Assembly (NCBI GenBank): GCA_029780675.1
Contig: JAKOYE010000119.1
Span: 17,002-81,001, forward strand
DNA length: 64,000 nt
Source of the DNA: Actinomycetes bacterium
Lineage (GTDB): Bacteria > Actinomycetota > Actinomycetes > Mycobacteriales > Mycobacteriaceae
Direction: 5' to 3'
Both the position numbers and the translations under genes were made by a program. This document shows positions 61,622 to 64,000 of the stretch, piece after piece; the stretch's first letter is position 1, and each line of letters starts with the position of its first letter. The notes beneath the pieces were generated by a model, which did no database searches, was not told the origin of the DNA, and saw nothing but the letters and a program-made list of their open reading frames with translations.

Positions 61622-62365
61622 ATGCGGGTTCATGCGATCAACCTTGATCGGGACACCGATCGGTGGGAACGCTTCATGCGTCTCAACGGTGATGTCGTCG
61701 ATGTGGTGCGCGTTCCGGCCGTCGACGGTCAGGCGATCGACCGCGCTGCGTTGACGGAGCATGAGTTCATCGTTGAACCGTGTCACCGCACCCCGGGTGC
61801 GCTTGGGTGCGCGTGTTCGCACTTCGCGTTGTGGTTCAGGGCTGTCGACAGCGGCGAGACATTGACCGTTGTTGAGGACGATGCGATTTTGGCCGGCATA
61901 TTCGGCACGGAGGCTGAGCGGGTGATCGACGGGTTGCCGCCGGGCTGGGATCTGGTGCTGTGGGGGTGGAACTTCGATGGGTACCTCTGGGCGGAGATTC
62001 CGGAGGGGGTGAGCGTCTGCCGGTTGACGTTTGACCAGGAGGAGATGCGCAAGCACATCGACGTCTTCCGGGCGGACAACCGTCCGCGTACGGCGGTGCG
62101 GTTGAGACATGGGTTTGGAACGCTTGCGTACACGATTACTCCGACTGGTGCAGCGGCGATGCTGGAGGCCTGTCTTCCGATGACCGATCGGCTGGTGACA
62201 TTTCGCGGAGTGGCTGTCGAGGACTTTCTCTACCCGAACCTCACCAACGACGTGGACATGAATCGGGCCTACCCCGACGTTCGGGCCTACGCGTGTATGC
62301 CCCCGTTGGCGCTGAGCGAGAACTGGCGTGAGACCTCTCACACCCGCAGGCGAGACGACCTGTAG
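61622..62365 (+). CDS. Glycosyltransferase family 25-like protein, copy 1
   Basis: 247 residues. Opens RVHAINLDRDTDRWERFMRL (the INLDRxxDRW start typical of GT25), with GALGCACSHFALWFRAVDSG near residue 60 (the GCxxSH motif), TLTVVEDDAILAG near 85 (EDD metal-binding motif) and GVAVEDFLYPNL late in the sequence. GT25 enzymes transfer galactose or related sugars to lipopolysaccharide or proteins. Mycobacteria lack LPS, so an envelope glycolipid or protein acceptor is likely. ATG 61622 starts ten bases after mobA. No matching gene is known to me between mobA and rpfE in M. tuberculosis. Confidence 0.8.
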   Translation: MRVHAINLDRDTDRWERFMRLNGDVVDVVRVPAVDGQAIDRAALTEHEFIVEPCHRTPGALGCACSHFALWFRAVDSGETLTVVEDDAILAGIFGTEAERVIDGLPPGWDLVLWGWNFDGYLWAEIPEGVSVCRLTFDQEEMRKHIDVFRADNRPRTAVRLRHGFGTLAYTITPTGAAAMLEACLPMTDRLVTFRGVAVEDFLYPNLTNDVDMNRAYPDVRAYACMPPLALSENWRETSHTRRRDDL

Positions 62366-62403
62366 CCCATTCGGCGACGACCGTGGAGAGCCAGGAGCAT
62401 CGG

Positions 62404-63123
62404 ATGCAGGTACACGTCATCAACGTCGATCGCGATGCCGATCGGTGGGAGCGGTTCATGCGCCTCAACGGTGATGTCATCGATGTGGTGCGCGTACCGA
62501 CTTCCGACGGCGTGGGTGCTGTGGACCGCGCCGACCTCGTCGAGAGTGGGATCATCGCCGAAACGTGCCGCCGTTCGAATCGTGCGATCAGCCGGTGGGG
62601 CGCGCACATCGCGTTGTGGTCCAGGGCGGTCGGTAGTGGCGAGACGGTGACCATCGTCGACGATGACGCGGTCCTGGCCGGGAATTTCAGATCGGCCGCC
62701 CAGCAGGTGATCGACGGGTTGGCATCGGGGTGGGACATCGTGATGTGGGGCTGGAGCTTCGACGAGGCACTGTGGACTGAGATTCCCGATGGTGTGAGCG
62801 TCTGCCGAATAGAGGCCAACAACGAGGAGATGCGGAAACACATCGACGGGTTCCCCTCGAGTTGCGGCTCGCCTACCGCGTTGCGATTGCGGCATTGCTT
62901 CGGTTCGTTCGCCTATACGGTCACTCCCGCCGGTGCCCAAGTTCTTCTGGATGCCTGTCTGCCGCTGACCGACGAGCCAATCACTTTCAGTTGCGGTGGA
63001 GTGGTTGTGGACGATCCGGCCAGAGACGCTGATGTAAACAAGGCTCTCCCGGCAATGGATGCGCACGTCTGTGTTCCTCCTCTGGCGCTGAAGGACCACA
63101 GAATGGGACTTTCGCCTTTTTGA
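62404..63123 (+). CDS. Glycosyltransferase family 25-like protein, copy 2 (diverged)
   Basis: 239 residues, clearly a tandem paralogue of the preceding gene: MQVHVINVDRDADRWERFMR, VTIVDDDAVLAGNF and EEMRKHIDGF align along the whole length. The GCxxSH motif is replaced by RWGAHIALW, and the late VEDF becomes VVDD, so catalysis may be altered or lost. I use the ATG at 62404, which has CAGGAG seven bases upstream, over the GTG at 62383. The C-terminal region diverges most. Same strand as copy 1, 38 bases apart. Confidence 0.72.
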   Translation: MQVHVINVDRDADRWERFMRLNGDVIDVVRVPTSDGVGAVDRADLVESGIIAETCRRSNRAISRWGAHIALWSRAVGSGETVTIVDDDAVLAGNFRSAAQQVIDGLASGWDIVMWGWSFDEALWTEIPDGVSVCRIEANNEEMRKHIDGFPSSCGSPTALRLRHCFGSFAYTVTPAGAQVLLDACLPLTDEPITFSCGGVVVDDPARDADVNKALPAMDAHVCVPPLALKDHRMGLSPF

Positions 63124-63928
<805 letters not shown>

Positions 63929-64000
63929 TCGCACCCCCCGACGTCACAGCGGTGGCGGGGGGGTGGGGCGGCGGGCCCGCGGGCGTTGGTGGCCCCGCGC

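Overview
The window is high-GC actinobacterial DNA from a mycobacterium, most likely a non-tuberculous Mycolicibacterium-type species. The evidence is gene order. From memory, the backbone matches the M. tuberculosis H37Rv order Rv2502c to Rv2450c read in reverse: accD1-accA1-fadE19, echA14, a wax ester synthase/DGAT gene, plsC, plsB2, a single-strand-binding-like gene, ettA, the large NAD glutamate dehydrogenase, glbO, an HNH gene, pepN, an Rv2466c-like gene, rpiB, nei1, lipP, tig, clpP1, clpP2, clpX, korA, korB, mobA and rpfE. Relative strands also agree. Mycobacterial traits include GarA-type GDH, truncated haemoglobin O, a mycothiol-linked DsbA-fold protein and a resuscitation-promoting factor.

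Layout. 0-4.5 kb: leucine-type acyl-CoA carboxylase operon, entering mid-gene. 4.5-9.8 kb: a secreted Ig-like protein, a crotonase, an AT3/SGNH acyltransferase and a small protein. 9.8-19.4 kb, all on the minus strand: an accessory block with a GT4 glycosyltransferase and a five-gene nitrogen-storage locus (amino-acid permease, cyanophycin synthetase, double-domain cyanophycinase, PIN-like protein, zinc metallopeptidase), bounded on the right by tRNA-Arg. 19.7-25.3 kb: glycerolipid operon (WS/DGAT, PlsC, PlsB). 25.4-37.6 kb: lipoprotein, CopD/CtaG, SSB-like, EttA, GDH, thioesterase, GlbO and HNH. 37.6-48 kb: acyl-CoA synthetase, PepN, redox, deaminase, RpiB, Nei, antiporter and LipP. 48-52.7 kb: two tRNAs, tig and the Clp protease genes. 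52.7-57.7 kb: a fdhF-fdhD-FUSC operon on the minus strand, absent from this place in H37Rv. 57.9-64 kb: korA-korB-mobA, two GT25-type genes and a very short RpfE.

The most unusual content is the cyanophycin locus. Its genes overlap or nearly abut and form a plausible cycle: the permease imports a cationic amino acid, CphA polymerises Asp and Arg, the cyanophycinase cuts the polymer to dipeptides, and the metallopeptidase splits the dipeptides. The cyanophycinase is a tandem duplication whose second copy has lost its nucleophile. The locus sits beside a triacylglycerol/phospholipid operon and a few kilobases from GDH, so carbon and nitrogen reserve genes are neighbours.

Other points of note are an Rv2466c homologue with CPWA instead of CPWC, a PlsC with a histone-like basic tail, a crotonase without the two catalytic glutamates, a 27-bp triplication across two convergent gene ends, and a GDH with a shortened N-terminus. 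All family calls rest on reading motifs and on recalled homologues. No search or alignment was run.
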